11,239 nt of DNA from an uncultured Rhodopirellula sp. GTDB taxonomy: Bacteria; Planctomycetota; Planctomycetia; Pirellulales; Pirellulaceae. The DNA is taken from contig CAJXTM010000046.1 in the NCBI GenBank assembly GCA_913061385.1, positions 1 through 11,239 of the forward strand. Direction: 5' to 3'. The notes beneath the pieces are model-generated. The model was given only the letters and a program-made list of their open reading frames with translations, made no database searches and was not told the DNA's origin. Both the position numbers and the translations under genes were made by a program. Of the stretch, positions 1 through 7,214 are shown piece by piece. Position 1 is the stretch's first letter; every line of letters begins with the position of its first letter.

Positions 1-48
1 CGAGATCAGCCTCGGTCTCGTGGGCTCGGAGATGTGTATAAGAGACAG
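1..48 (+). other. Nextera i7-side sequencing adapter (artefact)
   Basis: Library adapter, not genome. Bases 1-6 match the end of the Illumina P7 sequence, 7-14 (CAGCCTCG) match the i7 index I recall as Nextera N710, 15-29 are the Nextera read-2 stem, and 30-48 are the Tn5 mosaic end AGATGTGTATAAGAGACAG. Genomic sequence starts at 49. Open reading frames should not be extended into this stretch. Confidence 0.97.
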
Positions 49-473
49 TGAGTAGACGGCGTCCAAAACGCTCTTCAGAAGCGAACAAAAACACTCAAAA
101 AAGCACTTTGAGGTCACAATCTTCCATTTTTCGCCACGGAACCGAAAACAAACGCCAAGAATCTGCCGACAGAAAGATTAGAGGGTGGCAATCTTCACCA
201 CGATAATGAGAATTCCTCTACCGGAAATCTCTGGCCCAAAAAGCCTCAGGGAATCGCTTCGAAGCTACTCGAATGGCTTCCGAATGCCCCTCGGTTTTGG
301 TGTCATGACCACCTCGATGGATTGCCAATTCCCGGCATTTCGGGCTAAAACGAGTGTTAAATCACCTCGCGTTAGTTCTGATCGCTGATTTTGGATCACG
401 GGTGTTTTCTTTTTTTGTCGGATTTTGAATGTTCAACCTCGTTAGTTCATTGCCTCGGATCGAAACCGTCTGC
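49..473. other. Stretch without a recognisable gene
   Basis: About 425 bp before the first convincing start codon. It contains A-rich runs near 85-102, a weak 6-bp inverted repeat (CTCAAA at 94-99, TTTGAG at 107-112), and a T-rich run just before 420. A 67-codon frame at 185-388 has no recognisable motif and no ribosome site, and I do not call it. The promoter of the following gene should lie here, but I see no clear -35/-10 pair. An upstream gene could be cut off by the tagmentation site at 49. Confidence 0.5.
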
Positions 474-2432
474 ATGACTATTCAAAGACGGTTCGTTTTG
501 ACCTTGGTACTTCTGTTCGGCCTCTGCACTGCGTATGTGCAGATCTCAGCACAACAAAACCCACCCGCTGAAACATACAAACCAGCAATCGAATTGCTAC
601 CGGATTCCGTAGCAGGAATGGTACGCATTCCCAATCTTCCAAGATTCTGCGAGGCATGGGAAAAGACTTCACTTGGCAAGTTGGTCGAAGACGAAGCCAT
701 GCAACCTTTCATCGAAGCACAGCGAAAGCGAGCCAAGAATTATCTTGAAGCGTTTGACAACAAAGTTGGTGTTCGTCCGGAAGATCTCTACAACATTGCC
801 TCAGGTGAACTTGTCGTCAGTTGGTTGCCATTTGCAAACGACAAACGACGGCCCTTTGCACTTTGTGTGATTGCTGATGTCCGAGGCAGAGCGGAGCAGG
901 CCGAGGTCGCGATCGAAAAGCTTGACAAGGATTTAAAAGTCGCTGGTTGGATCCGAAAAGATATCGAACATCAGGGTCAAACAGTTCGGATCTATAACAC
1001 AGAACCAAAGCCCGGTCAGTTAAAGGTCGAACAGATTGTCATCTCACTTGATGAGACACGCCTTCTTGCTGCAGACCGTGACCTCGTCGTGACAGATCTT
1101 CTCGACACGATTGCCGGAGATGCCGATGGCAGCCCGATTATCAAAGTAGAAGAGTTTCAGACCATTCTAAAAAAGTCCAGCCAAGCCATTTTAGAGCCTG
1201 TTAAAAAAGGTGGTGGGACCATTGCAATTGAGTGGTTCGCGAGACCATTCCAAATGGCGCGAATCCTCAAAGAGTCATTGGATGTGGATCGCGGTAATCA
1301 GGTCGACATCGTCAAACTTCTTGAAAATCAAGGTTTCGATGCAGTAAAAGCTGCTGGTGGCATCCTGGCGTTGGCTGGAGACAAATACCAAATGCTCCAC
1401 CGCGGTTCGATTCTGGCACCACCCGTTACCGACAAACCGAGCAAGTACAAATTAGCCGCGAGAATGCTGCAATTTGAAAATGCACCGCTCGCTCCCATTC
1501 CCGCTTGGGTCCATTCTGATTCTGCAAGTTTCAGCCGAATCAATCTTCGATTTGAGGAAATATTTTGGGCTTCAGAAACGTTATTGAATGAAGCGTTCGG
1601 TGACGAAATTTTTCAAGACATCATCGAAGGGATCAAAGAAGACGAAGACGGGCCACAGATCGACATCGCAAAGAATGTGCTGCCCAATCTGGATGATCAA
1701 CTGATCTTGATCACCGACAACACTCTTCCTTCGGAGCTAAATTCTGAGCGAATGCTGATCGCGATCCGAGTCTCGGACTCAAAAGCGATCGGTACTGCAA
1801 TAAGCAAAGCGATGGAGGTCGAACCGGATGCGAGCATCATGGACGCAGTTCCTGGAGTTGATATCTGGCGTGTCCAACGCGGTGGCGACGACGACGATCT
1901 TGATGAGGACTTGTTCGGAGACCTAGACATCGGTCTTGGTGAAGATGAAATCGAAGAAAGCCCGCCGTTATTGGATCACTGGGCGATCGCGATGATCGAC
2001 AAGGGGGCGAATTCCGAATTTCCTTACCTGATGTTCTCGAATGACCCGGATATGTTGGTAGCAGCGGCAACTCGAATCCGCTCGGGAACAATCACCGGAC
2101 TGAGTGATGAACCTGAGATCAAGGCGATTGTGGCTGCACTTAAAGAACTCGGTTGCACCACACCAGCGATGGAGCGAGTTGTCCGCACCAAGTTGTCGTT
2201 TCGTGCGAAGTATAATCTGCTCCGCGAGGGAAAGCTGAAGGACAGCGACTCAGTCCTTTCTTCTTTTTACCGGCGGTTTCTTGAAGACCAAGAAGCTGAA
2301 ACAGATGAATCGATCAACGCCACGGACTTGCCTCCACTAAGCGTCATCGAGAAGTATCTCCCCAGCGGTGGTGGCTTCTCGGAGACCACAGAAGACGGTT
2401 GGTCTCTCACGGGATTCCTGCTGAATCAGTAA
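474..2432 (+). CDS. Exported protein of unknown function, planctomycete type
   Basis: A 652-residue protein that I do not recognise as a characterised enzyme. The chosen start (ATG 474) puts a textbook signal peptide at the N-terminus: MTIQRR, then a hydrophobic core of about 16 residues (FVLTLVLLFGLC), then ISA before QQ as a likely signal peptidase I site. An in-frame ATG at 429 would add 15 residues ahead of it; neither start has a Shine-Dalgarno site. The mature protein begins with LPDSVAGMVRIPNLP, a pattern I associate with planctomycete secreted proteins of DUF3352-like type; this is unverified. It has no transmembrane segment after the signal. Residues about 470-496 form a strongly acidic tract (GGDDDD, then many D/E), probably a flexible linker or cation-binding loop. 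The protein is probably periplasmic or secreted. It is convergent with nrnA and has no operon partner in view. Confidence 0.8.
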   Translation: MTIQRRFVLTLVLLFGLCTAYVQISAQQNPPAETYKPAIELLPDSVAGMVRIPNLPRFCEAWEKTSLGKLVEDEAMQPFIEAQRKRAKNYLEAFDNKVGVRPEDLYNIASGELVVSWLPFANDKRRPFALCVIADVRGRAEQAEVAIEKLDKDLKVAGWIRKDIEHQGQTVRIYNTEPKPGQLKVEQIVISLDETRLLAADRDLVVTDLLDTIAGDADGSPIIKVEEFQTILKKSSQAILEPVKKGGGTIAIEWFARPFQMARILKESLDVDRGNQVDIVKLLENQGFDAVKAAGGILALAGDKYQMLHRGSILAPPVTDKPSKYKLAARMLQFENAPLAPIPAWVHSDSASFSRINLRFEEIFWASETLLNEAFGDEIFQDIIEGIKEDEDGPQIDIAKNVLPNLDDQLILITDNTLPSELNSERMLIAIRVSDSKAIGTAISKAMEVEPDASIMDAVPGVDIWRVQRGGDDDDLDEDLFGDLDIGLGEDEIEESPPLLDHWAIAMIDKGANSEFPYLMFSNDPDMLVAAATRIRSGTITGLSDEPEIKAIVAALKELGCTTPAMERVVRTKLSFRAKYNLLREGKLKDSDSVLSSFYRRFLEDQEAETDESINATDLPPLSVIEKYLPSGGGFSETTEDGWSLTGFLLNQ

Positions 2433-2477
2433 TCCTCACCAAACTGGCCCTCTCACCCGAGTCAATCCTTAGGGACC

Positions 2478-2561
2478 GGCAAAGCTTGCAGTATGAGTAC
2501 TCTGATTTCTGCAGTGTGACCACTCTGATTTCTGATCGGCGGAGTACTTTCCAGCTTTGCC
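2478..2561. repeat. Nested inverted repeat with an internal direct repeat
   Basis: The outer arms are GGCAAAGCT (2478-2486) and AGCTTTGCC (2553-2561), a perfect 9-bp pair. The inner arms are AGTACTC (2496-2502) and GAGTACT (2542-2548), a perfect 7-bp pair. Between them the 13-base word ACTCTGATTTCTG occurs twice (2499-2511 and 2522-2534). The element lies between the stops of two convergent genes and could fold into a long interrupted hairpin in either transcript. Confidence 0.6.
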
Positions 2562-2562
2562 T

Positions 2563-2595
2563 GCGTGCGACACGCTCAGTTTTGCCCTAGGGCAA
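2563..2595. terminator. Possible bidirectional terminator between convergent genes
   Basis: GCGTG (2563-2567) and CACGC (2571-2575) form a short GC-rich hairpin followed by TCAGTTTT in the + direction, which could end transcription of the exported-protein gene. It directly abuts a perfect 14-bp palindrome, TTGCCCTAGGGCAA (2582-2595), which overlaps the last codons of nrnA. The stems are short and the T run is only four bases, so the call is tentative. Confidence 0.35.
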
Positions 2596-3574
2596 CTCGC
2601 ATTGCTTCCCGCACAACGGGCAGCACTCGACCTTGCACTTCGTCAAGCGTGCCCTCTACGAAGGCACCCGCTGCCGCTTTATGGCCACCGCCGCCAAATT
2701 GCTGAGCAACCTCGTTACAGTCCATTTCTCCCTGACTGCGAAAACTCAATTTGAATCCGCCCCGCACCTGCCCGACAAAGATCACTGCAGCCTCGGCTCC
2801 TTTGACCGCGAGGGTCAGGTTAATGGAGTCCTCGGTATCATTTGGCGCGGCACCCATTGCCTCAAAGTCTTCTTTCTCTACGTAGGTGTGCATTAGAGTG
2901 CCATCAATTTCAGCCTTAGTACGGGAAAGCACCAGACCACGCAGACGTATACGCCCCAACGAATCACGTTCATACAGATCGCCATAAACCTCACACGGAA
3001 CGACCCCAGCATCAATCAATCGTGCAACCGTACGATAGGTTTCAGACGTGACACTGCCAAAACGAAACCAACCTGTATCGGTTGCAATGGCGGTAAATAA
3101 GGGCACTGACATGGACCGAGTTAAAGCAACACCAAGTGCGTCAGCAGCCTGCACTACTAAGTGACCAGTGGCCTCAGCCTGATAATCCTTATACATCGTT
3201 GCATTCAGATCATCTTCACCAACGTGATGATCGATGACAATTTTATCTGCCCGGGATGTACGTATAACATCACCCATATCACCCAACTGAGCCCAGGCGC
3301 TGGTGTCCAGAATCATGATGCAATCAGTTGCGATGTCCTGCGGCTCAACATCATCACCCAGCACCTCGATATTGCCAGCAGGATCAAGGAACTGGAGCGC
3401 TTCGGGAGTCCTGTGAGCGTTAATGATACGTACCGTCTTACCGACACTCCGCAGCACTTCCGCCATTCCAAGCTCGCTGCCCAGTGCATCACAATCGGGA
3501 CGTATATGACTCACCAGCACAAAGCTGTTGTAGTAGCTGATCTGATCTTTGAATGCTTTCCAGTTAACGCCCAT
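2576..3574 (-). CDS. nrnA: DHH-family oligoribonuclease / pAp phosphatase
   Basis: A 332-residue cytoplasmic DHH/DHHA1 phosphoesterase, the usual length for NrnA. In the characterised family it degrades nanoRNAs of two to five nucleotides and dephosphorylates 3'-phosphoadenosine 5'-phosphate to AMP, using Mn2+. The metal ligands are all visible: SHIRPDCD (H23, D27, D29), LDTS (D90), the DHH motif (D115-H117) and ATDTGWF (D166). The DHHA1 half ends with the substrate-binding GGGGHK (294-299). The start is supported by AAGGAT five to six bases upstream. It follows ribF by 33 bp on the same strand, so the two are probably co-transcribed. In many bacteria nrnA and ribF lie in an rbfA-nrnA-truB-ribF group; here truB and rbfA are absent. 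Another nanoRNase of the DHH family would look the same by eye. Confidence 0.88.
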   Translation of the reverse strand: MGVNWKAFKDQISYYNSFVLVSHIRPDCDALGSELGMAEVLRSVGKTVRIINAHRTPEALQFLDPAGNIEVLGDDVEPQDIATDCIMILDTSAWAQLGDMGDVIRTSRADKIVIDHHVGEDDLNATMYKDYQAEATGHLVVQAADALGVALTRSMSVPLFTAIATDTGWFRFGSVTSETYRTVARLIDAGVVPCEVYGDLYERDSLGRIRLRGLVLSRTKAEIDGTLMHTYVEKEDFEAMGAAPNDTEDSINLTLAVKGAEAAVIFVGQVRGGFKLSFRSQGEMDCNEVAQQFGGGGHKAAAGAFVEGTLDEVQGRVLPVVREAMRVALGQN

Positions 3575-3578
3575 TTTG

Positions 3579-3584
3579 ATCCTT
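3579..3584 (-). promoter_or_regulatory. Ribosome binding site of nrnA
   Basis: AAGGAT on the minus strand, about five bases before the ATG at 3574. It is one of only two clear Shine-Dalgarno sites in the window, and both precede the second gene of a close pair. Confidence 0.6.
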
Positions 3585-3607
3585 AAAACTGATAAGTCAC
3601 AGAAAAC

Positions 3608-4624
3608 CTAGGATAACACCCGGCGAATCTCTGCGATGTCTTGATGAAGTTGCAACACCAGCTCGTCTGGCGATTCAAATCTGACGACATCCCGAACACG
3701 ATGCAGAAAATCCACCTGCACACGCTGATCGTACAAATCGCCATCATAATCCAGTACATGAACCTCTACCTTGCAATCGCCGTTGGATTCAAAAGTTGGA
3801 TTGGGTCCAATATGTATTGCCGCACGATGATTTTCATCGCTGGTACGAAGCTGCCCGGCATAAACCCCAGGACAAGGAACCACAACCTCGATACCCGTCA
3901 GGTTCGCTGTGGGAAAACCGATTTCACGACCGCGTTTGGCTCCGCTCGTCACTGTACCGCTGATCATGTGAGGATGCCCCAGCAAAACGGCAGCCTCAGC
4001 GGCAGCACCTTCAGCCAACAAACCCCGTATTCTCGTGCTGCTGATCATTTGAGGGCCAATATGCATCGGATCCACGATTTGCAGTTGGATTTCTGCCTGT
4101 CCGCACAACTCAGCCAGCACCTCAATATTCCCGCCACGATTTCGACCAAAAAAGAAATTCGGTCCTTCAATCATGGCTTTACTCTGCAGACGTTCTTGAA
4201 CGAGCGAGGAAAAAAACTGTTCAGCGGACAAATCCAAGAACCTACGACTTGTCTTGCATACGACCAACGCGTCAATCCCCAGCTGATCCATTAGTTCAGC
4301 CCGAGTCTCGATTTGGGTCAATCGTTTGGGAGCCACGTCTGGACGCAGGATGGTAGCTGGATGCGGGTCTAACACCATCGCTATCGCTGGACCACCCAGT
4401 TGATCCGCAAGCTTCCTGACGTGCCCCAGCAGGGCCGCGTGCCCGCGATGCACGCCGTCAAAATTCCCAATCGTAATCACGCCGCCCTGAATGCTACTCA
4501 AATCGCCATCTGAAGTTTCACCGCTATCAGCTGCTTCAGAATCTCCATATGACGGCGGCAATCCTCCCTCAGAATCATGAGGCCAAACATTTTGGAGAGA
4601 AAATATGGCTGTCACGATGATCAA
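3608..4624 (-). CDS. ribF: Bifunctional riboflavin kinase / FAD synthetase
   Basis: Phosphorylates riboflavin to FMN and adenylates FMN to FAD in the cytoplasm. The N-terminal nucleotidyltransferase domain shows GNFDGVHRGH (53-62), NFFFGRNRGG (156-165) and ISSTRIR (194-200). The C-terminal riboflavin kinase domain shows GREIGFPTANL (232-242), NPTF (275-278) and the acidic residue E287 in VEVHVLD. The full frame gives 338 residues, somewhat long, because about 50 residues precede the first motif where 15-20 are usual. The start is uncertain: there is no in-frame ATG before the domain. TTG 4624, GTG 4615 and TTG 4561 are all possible; the last has GAGG five bases upstream and would give 317 residues. 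The extension is rich in Ser, Asp, Glu and Gly and looks disordered. It probably shares a transcript with nrnA. Confidence 0.92.
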   Translation of the reverse strand: MIIVTAIFSLQNVWPHDSEGGLPPSYGDSEAADSGETSDGDLSSIQGGVITIGNFDGVHRGHAALLGHVRKLADQLGGPAIAMVLDPHPATILRPDVAPKRLTQIETRAELMDQLGIDALVVCKTSRRFLDLSAEQFFSSLVQERLQSKAMIEGPNFFFGRNRGGNIEVLAELCGQAEIQLQIVDPMHIGPQMISSTRIRGLLAEGAAAEAAVLLGHPHMISGTVTSGAKRGREIGFPTANLTGIEVVVPCPGVYAGQLRTSDENHRAAIHIGPNPTFESNGDCKVEVHVLDYDGDLYDQRVQVDFLHRVRDVVRFESPDELVLQLHQDIAEIRRVLS

Positions 4625-4843
4625 AGCAGAGCAGGGCAGGGGACTGTACCACGGGATTATGCACTACATCGACGAAACTTCGTAGGGCTGCCGCGAAGAA
4701 GACCGCCTGTAACCCAGGTCCTGGCTAAGCTTTATGCGTCAAACTGAATTCAGAGCTCTACCCCGATAGCGGGATGATATAGCGAGTCGATCGACGGAAA
4801 TCGCTGGACTGGCCATATGGCAAGCCATGACTTAACAGCAAGC
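4625..4843. other. Spacer between nnrD and ribF
   Basis: 219 bp without a gene. It contains small palindromes: ACGAA/TTCGT at 4672-4683, CCAGG-T-CCTGG near 4713-4723, and CCCG/CGGG near 4760. None is followed by a T run in the direction of transcription. It could hold a promoter for ribF, but no recognisable -35/-10 pair stands out. Confidence 0.4.
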
Positions 4844-5719
4844 TCAGCCCAAAGTGGTGGCGACTGCTTGTGGCAAACATCCACAGATTTCGACGGCAGT
4901 CATTCCTGCTTGGCCATGCTGCTGCGCAGCAAGATCACCGGCGAGGCCATGCACCCAGACACCAAGCCGAATGGCGTCCCATGCCGCAATTCCCTGAGAA
5001 AGAAAAGAGGCAAGAACACCTGTCAACACATCACCGCTCCCCGCTGTCGCCATACCTGGATTCCCAGTCGAGTTCTGCCAATGCTTACCGCCGGGACCGA
5101 CCACAACCGTCGGCCCTCCTTTGACCACCATGAACAAGCGATGGTCATCGCAAAGCTTGCTGGCGACGGAAATCTGAGTCTTTCTGTCACGTGCTGAAAC
5201 ACCTGTCAAACGGGCAAGCTCGCCTGGATGTGGTGTCAGTATGAGTGGGGCAGAATGATCTCGAGCCCTCGCTCGCTCTTGCCATACCATGCCCTCTAGT
5301 AGCGACAAAACATTGATCGCGTCAGCGTCGAGAACACACGGTCGCCCCCAGGTCAGTAAACGCTCGACCATTCGGATGGACCCTGCACACGTCGTCATTC
5401 CGGGGCCGCAGCCTATCGCAGCAGCCGTCGGCAAAACGGAACTGAAAACTGCCGACGCTTCCAAGGCAAACCGTCCCTGCGAATCATCGGGCAATGGATA
5501 GGTCATGATGCAGGGGTCAAAGGACGCAACGGTCTCGAGACACCGATCGGGAACCACTGCCGTGACCAGCCCCGCACCGACCCGCAACGATGCGATCGCA
5601 GACAGCGCTATCGAACCGCTCATACCCCTTGAACCGCCAACGAGCATCGAACGCCCAAAATCACCTTTGTGGGCGGCAGACTGCCGCGTGGGCAGACGCA
5701 GTGGAGGCTCACAATTCAT
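4844..5719 (-). CDS. nnrD: ADP-dependent NAD(P)H-hydrate dehydratase
   Basis: A 291-residue ribokinase-fold enzyme (YjeF C-terminal family). It repairs NADHX and NADPHX, the damaged hydrated cofactors, in an ADP-dependent dehydration. Visible motifs in order are KGDFGR (18-23) with the following glycine-rich GGSRGMSG, GCGPGM (103-108), VLDADAIN (129-136), LTPHPGEL (161-168), KGG (200-202) and NPGMATAGSGD (220-230), where D230 is the expected catalytic aspartate. The start at ATG 5719 is chosen because GGAAGGA precedes it by six bases and conserved sequence begins soon after. The frame stays open to 5842, but that part overlaps larB and is not conserved-looking. The N-terminal epimerase domain (NnrE) that is often fused to this enzyme is absent. 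It follows larB by 22 bp, so the two form an operon-like pair. Confidence 0.92.
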   Translation of the reverse strand: MNCEPPLRLPTRQSAAHKGDFGRSMLVGGSRGMSGSIALSAIASLRVGAGLVTAVVPDRCLETVASFDPCIMTYPLPDDSQGRFALEASAVFSSVLPTAAAIGCGPGMTTCAGSIRMVERLLTWGRPCVLDADAINVLSLLEGMVWQERARARDHSAPLILTPHPGELARLTGVSARDRKTQISVASKLCDDHRLFMVVKGGPTVVVGPGGKHWQNSTGNPGMATAGSGDVLTGVLASFLSQGIAAWDAIRLGVWVHGLAGDLAAQQHGQAGMTAVEICGCLPQAVATTLG

Positions 5720-5723
5720 TTCG

Positions 5724-5732
5724 ATTCCTTCC
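5724..5732 (-). promoter_or_regulatory. Ribosome binding site deciding the nnrD start
   Basis: GGAAGGAAT on the minus strand, just after the larB stop codon and six bases (from the AAGGA core) before ATG 5719. It favours this start over longer in-frame starts inside larB. Confidence 0.65.
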
Positions 5733-5741
5733 AAGACAGTC

Positions 5742-6584
5742 CTAGGTTGCAGTACGCTGGCAATGCTGCACAAGTTGCTGGACGACCATCCCGGCCATGT
5801 AACCACCTTTAAACCCGGCATCAATGTTGACTGCAGCCACATTCGCGGTGCAAGTACTCAGCATTCCCATGAGCGGTGTTAAACCACCCAGACTGGCACC
5901 ATATCCAACACTGGTTGGTACAGCGAACACAGGAACTGCCAAGTGCCCTGCCACGACTGCAGGCAATGCACCTTCCATACCTGCCACGACAACAACGGCG
6001 GAGGCCGCTTTCAGTTCGGGGATCACAGCAGCAAGACGCTGGGGTCCGGCCACTCCGATGTCATCAAATCGCTGGAAAGCAATTCCCATCCAAGCTAATG
6101 TCTCGATCGCTTCCTCTGCGACGGGAAGATCCGTGCTACCCGCTGTGATCACAGCAGCATGAAAGATCTGATCCAGTTGGTTTGATGCCAGAGGCTGGGA
6201 TATTCCCATCGCCGTGGGCGAAACCCGCAGAGTTCTGGCAACAGGATTGTGTTGCGTGTGCGTGAATGACTGCCGGACCTGAAAAGCTACTCCGCTATCG
6301 ATTCGGGTGATAAACGCCGACTGCCCCTCGTCCAACTGGGTCTGGATAATCCGAGTGACCAATTCTGCCGATTTTCCTTCGCCAAAAATCACCTCCCCAA
6401 ATCCACACCGAGACGCCCGCCCGATATCAACCGTGGCTCCATCGATCCGGTGGGTTTGATCAGCGGCAGCTCCAGAATCAGATTTTTGCAATTTTTCGAC
6501 GTGCTTGATTAATTGTTGGCGGGATTCATTATCACTCATGGCTCTTGCAACAAGTTCCAGCAGGGCAGGGGAGAGCTGATTCAT
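5742..6584 (-). CDS. larB: LarB, pyridinium-3,5-biscarboxylate mononucleotide synthase
   Basis: A 280-residue protein of the LarB family. In characterised LarB, nicotinic acid adenine dinucleotide is carboxylated at pyridine C5 and its phosphoanhydride is cleaved with release of AMP, the first step in making the nickel-pincer nucleotide used by lactate racemase and relatives. Visible are the LarB N-terminal motif VDIGRASRCGFGEVIFGEGK (52-71) and the PurE-like C-terminal domain: AGMEGALPAVVAGH (201-214), PTSVGYGAS (223-231), and MLSTC with C245 where the family has the cysteine that binds the pyridine ring, then VNID (252-255). The start codon has no Shine-Dalgarno site. LarC and LarE, the later pathway enzymes, are not in the window. 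It is divergent from argG across a spacer that holds a decayed copy of its own 5' end. Confidence 0.92.
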   Translation of the reverse strand: MNQLSPALLELVARAMSDNESRQQLIKHVEKLQKSDSGAAADQTHRIDGATVDIGRASRCGFGEVIFGEGKSAELVTRIIQTQLDEGQSAFITRIDSGVAFQVRQSFTHTQHNPVARTLRVSPTAMGISQPLASNQLDQIFHAAVITAGSTDLPVAEEAIETLAWMGIAFQRFDDIGVAGPQRLAAVIPELKAASAVVVVAGMEGALPAVVAGHLAVPVFAVPTSVGYGASLGGLTPLMGMLSTCTANVAAVNIDAGFKGGYMAGMVVQQLVQHCQRTAT

Positions 6585-6693
6585 TAGGCGGGTTACGGTA
6601 AAAAGGAACCAGATTTCAAGCTAGGCGGGTAGACTAAGGAAGCCCATCTTCAATCCGCCGATGACATCGTAATAAAAAAACGATGACTCCGTG
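6421..6693. repeat. Direct repeat copy A: larB 5' end plus junction
   Basis: The left copy of an old tandem duplication. It spans the first 164 bp of intact larB, the larB upstream region (6585-6693), and continues into the decayed argG fragment at 6694. Positions 6421-6670 align to 7050-7300 with a single one-base gap; my hand count gives 191 matches of 250. The offset is 629 bp left of base 6571 and 630 bp right of it. A 22-bp stretch (6550-6571) is identical to 7179-7200. Confidence 0.88.
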
Positions 6694-6703
6694 ATAAAAA
6701 GTC
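6660..6703 (+). repeat. Small 22-bp tandem duplication inside copy A
   Basis: Two adjacent 22-base units, 6660-6681 and 6682-6703, match at 17 of 22 positions by hand count (both start GATGAC and contain ATAAAAA). Copy B has only one such unit (GATGATATCGTAATGAAAAG, 7290-7309), so this is a secondary duplication in the decaying copy. Confidence 0.6.
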
Positions 6704-6840
6704 GTGGCCTTGTTTGCTCCAACGCCTCAGTAATTTTCGTTGGCTGCCAGATAGACTTGCCAGACGTGTTCTCGAATTGAGGCAGCAGGCTGTTGAATTG
6801 TCGTTAACACATCACGCCCGTCAGAAGAAAATTCGCGAAC
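6694..6840 (+). pseudogene. Decayed 5' fragment of argG
   Basis: A remnant of the argG start. From 6694 to 6752 it matches argG 7302-7370 at 46 of 59 aligned positions, with a 9-base and a 1-base deletion. Translation gives IKSRGLVCS and then SVIF, against MKSCVLAYS and SVIL in ArgG. The start codon is ATA instead of ATG, and most of the P-loop signature SGGLDTS is lost. A second anchor at 6814-6830 (ACGCCCGT, then GAAGAAA) matches argG 7483-7497, so the fragment probably runs to at least 6830. Its right edge is uncertain. It cannot encode a functional enzyme. Confidence 0.75.
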
Positions 6841-6934
6841 GGACTCAAAGCCAGTTGAATGATTTTTGGGTCACGACGGGTGGCCTGGCATCGCTTAGCC
6901 ACGTCTACCAAGCTCCACCAACCTAACCTGTTCC

Positions 6935-7214
6935 CCATCGATTCAGCATTGCTGGGCTCGCGTGGCCAAATGATCCGTGCTGGATTAGTCGCAATATGTT
7001 GGTTTGATACAACAAAATTACCATACAAAATCTACACGGAGATGCCCCTCGGAAATCAACCGCGGCCCCATGAATGCGATCGGTTTAATCGGCAGCGGAT
7101 CCATAACTGGAGTTTTTTAAGGTTTCGAGATGTATTATTAATTTCTGGCGGTATTCATCGTCATTCGTGGCTCTTACGACAAGTTCCAGCAGGGCAGGGG
7201 TAGAGCTGATTGTT
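6935..7214 (-). pseudogene. Decayed 5' fragment of larB
   Basis: A remnant of the larB N-terminal third on the minus strand. The position of the start codon (7212-7214) reads AAC, and an extra T at 7201 shifts the frame. After removing that base it translates as PALLELVVRATNDDEYRQ, against PALLELVARAMSDNESRQ in intact LarB. Stop codons follow further in, and a trace of the family motif (FGEVIF) survives as YGNFVV. Alignment is clear to about 7010 and weaker, with indels, to about 6935, where ATCGATTC still matches larB near 6297-6304. The left edge is uncertain. Confidence 0.78.

Noticed and set aside
185..388. 67-codon + strand frame before the exported protein
   Set aside because: No ribosome site, no motif, GTG start, and a composition unlike the neighbouring genes.
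3641..4294. 217-codon + strand frame opposite ribF
   Set aside because: Antisense shadow of ribF, whose motifs are clear.
4630..4642. 13-base word AGCAGGGCAGGGG shared between the ribF upstream region and the larB 5' end (6559-6571, and its duplicate)
   Set aside because: Low-complexity G-rich word. In larB it is ordinary coding sequence, so a common regulatory site is not supported.
5720..5842. Possible longer N-terminus of NnrD overlapping larB
   Set aside because: The extra 41 residues look non-conserved, and a good ribosome site favours ATG 5719.
6714..6926. 70-codon + strand frame in the larB-argG spacer
   Set aside because: It runs across the decayed argG fragment in a different frame from argG and has no recognisable sequence.
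6804..7028. 74-codon minus-strand frame in the spacer
   Set aside because: It is a piece of the decayed larB fragment joined to the junction; no intact start or domain.
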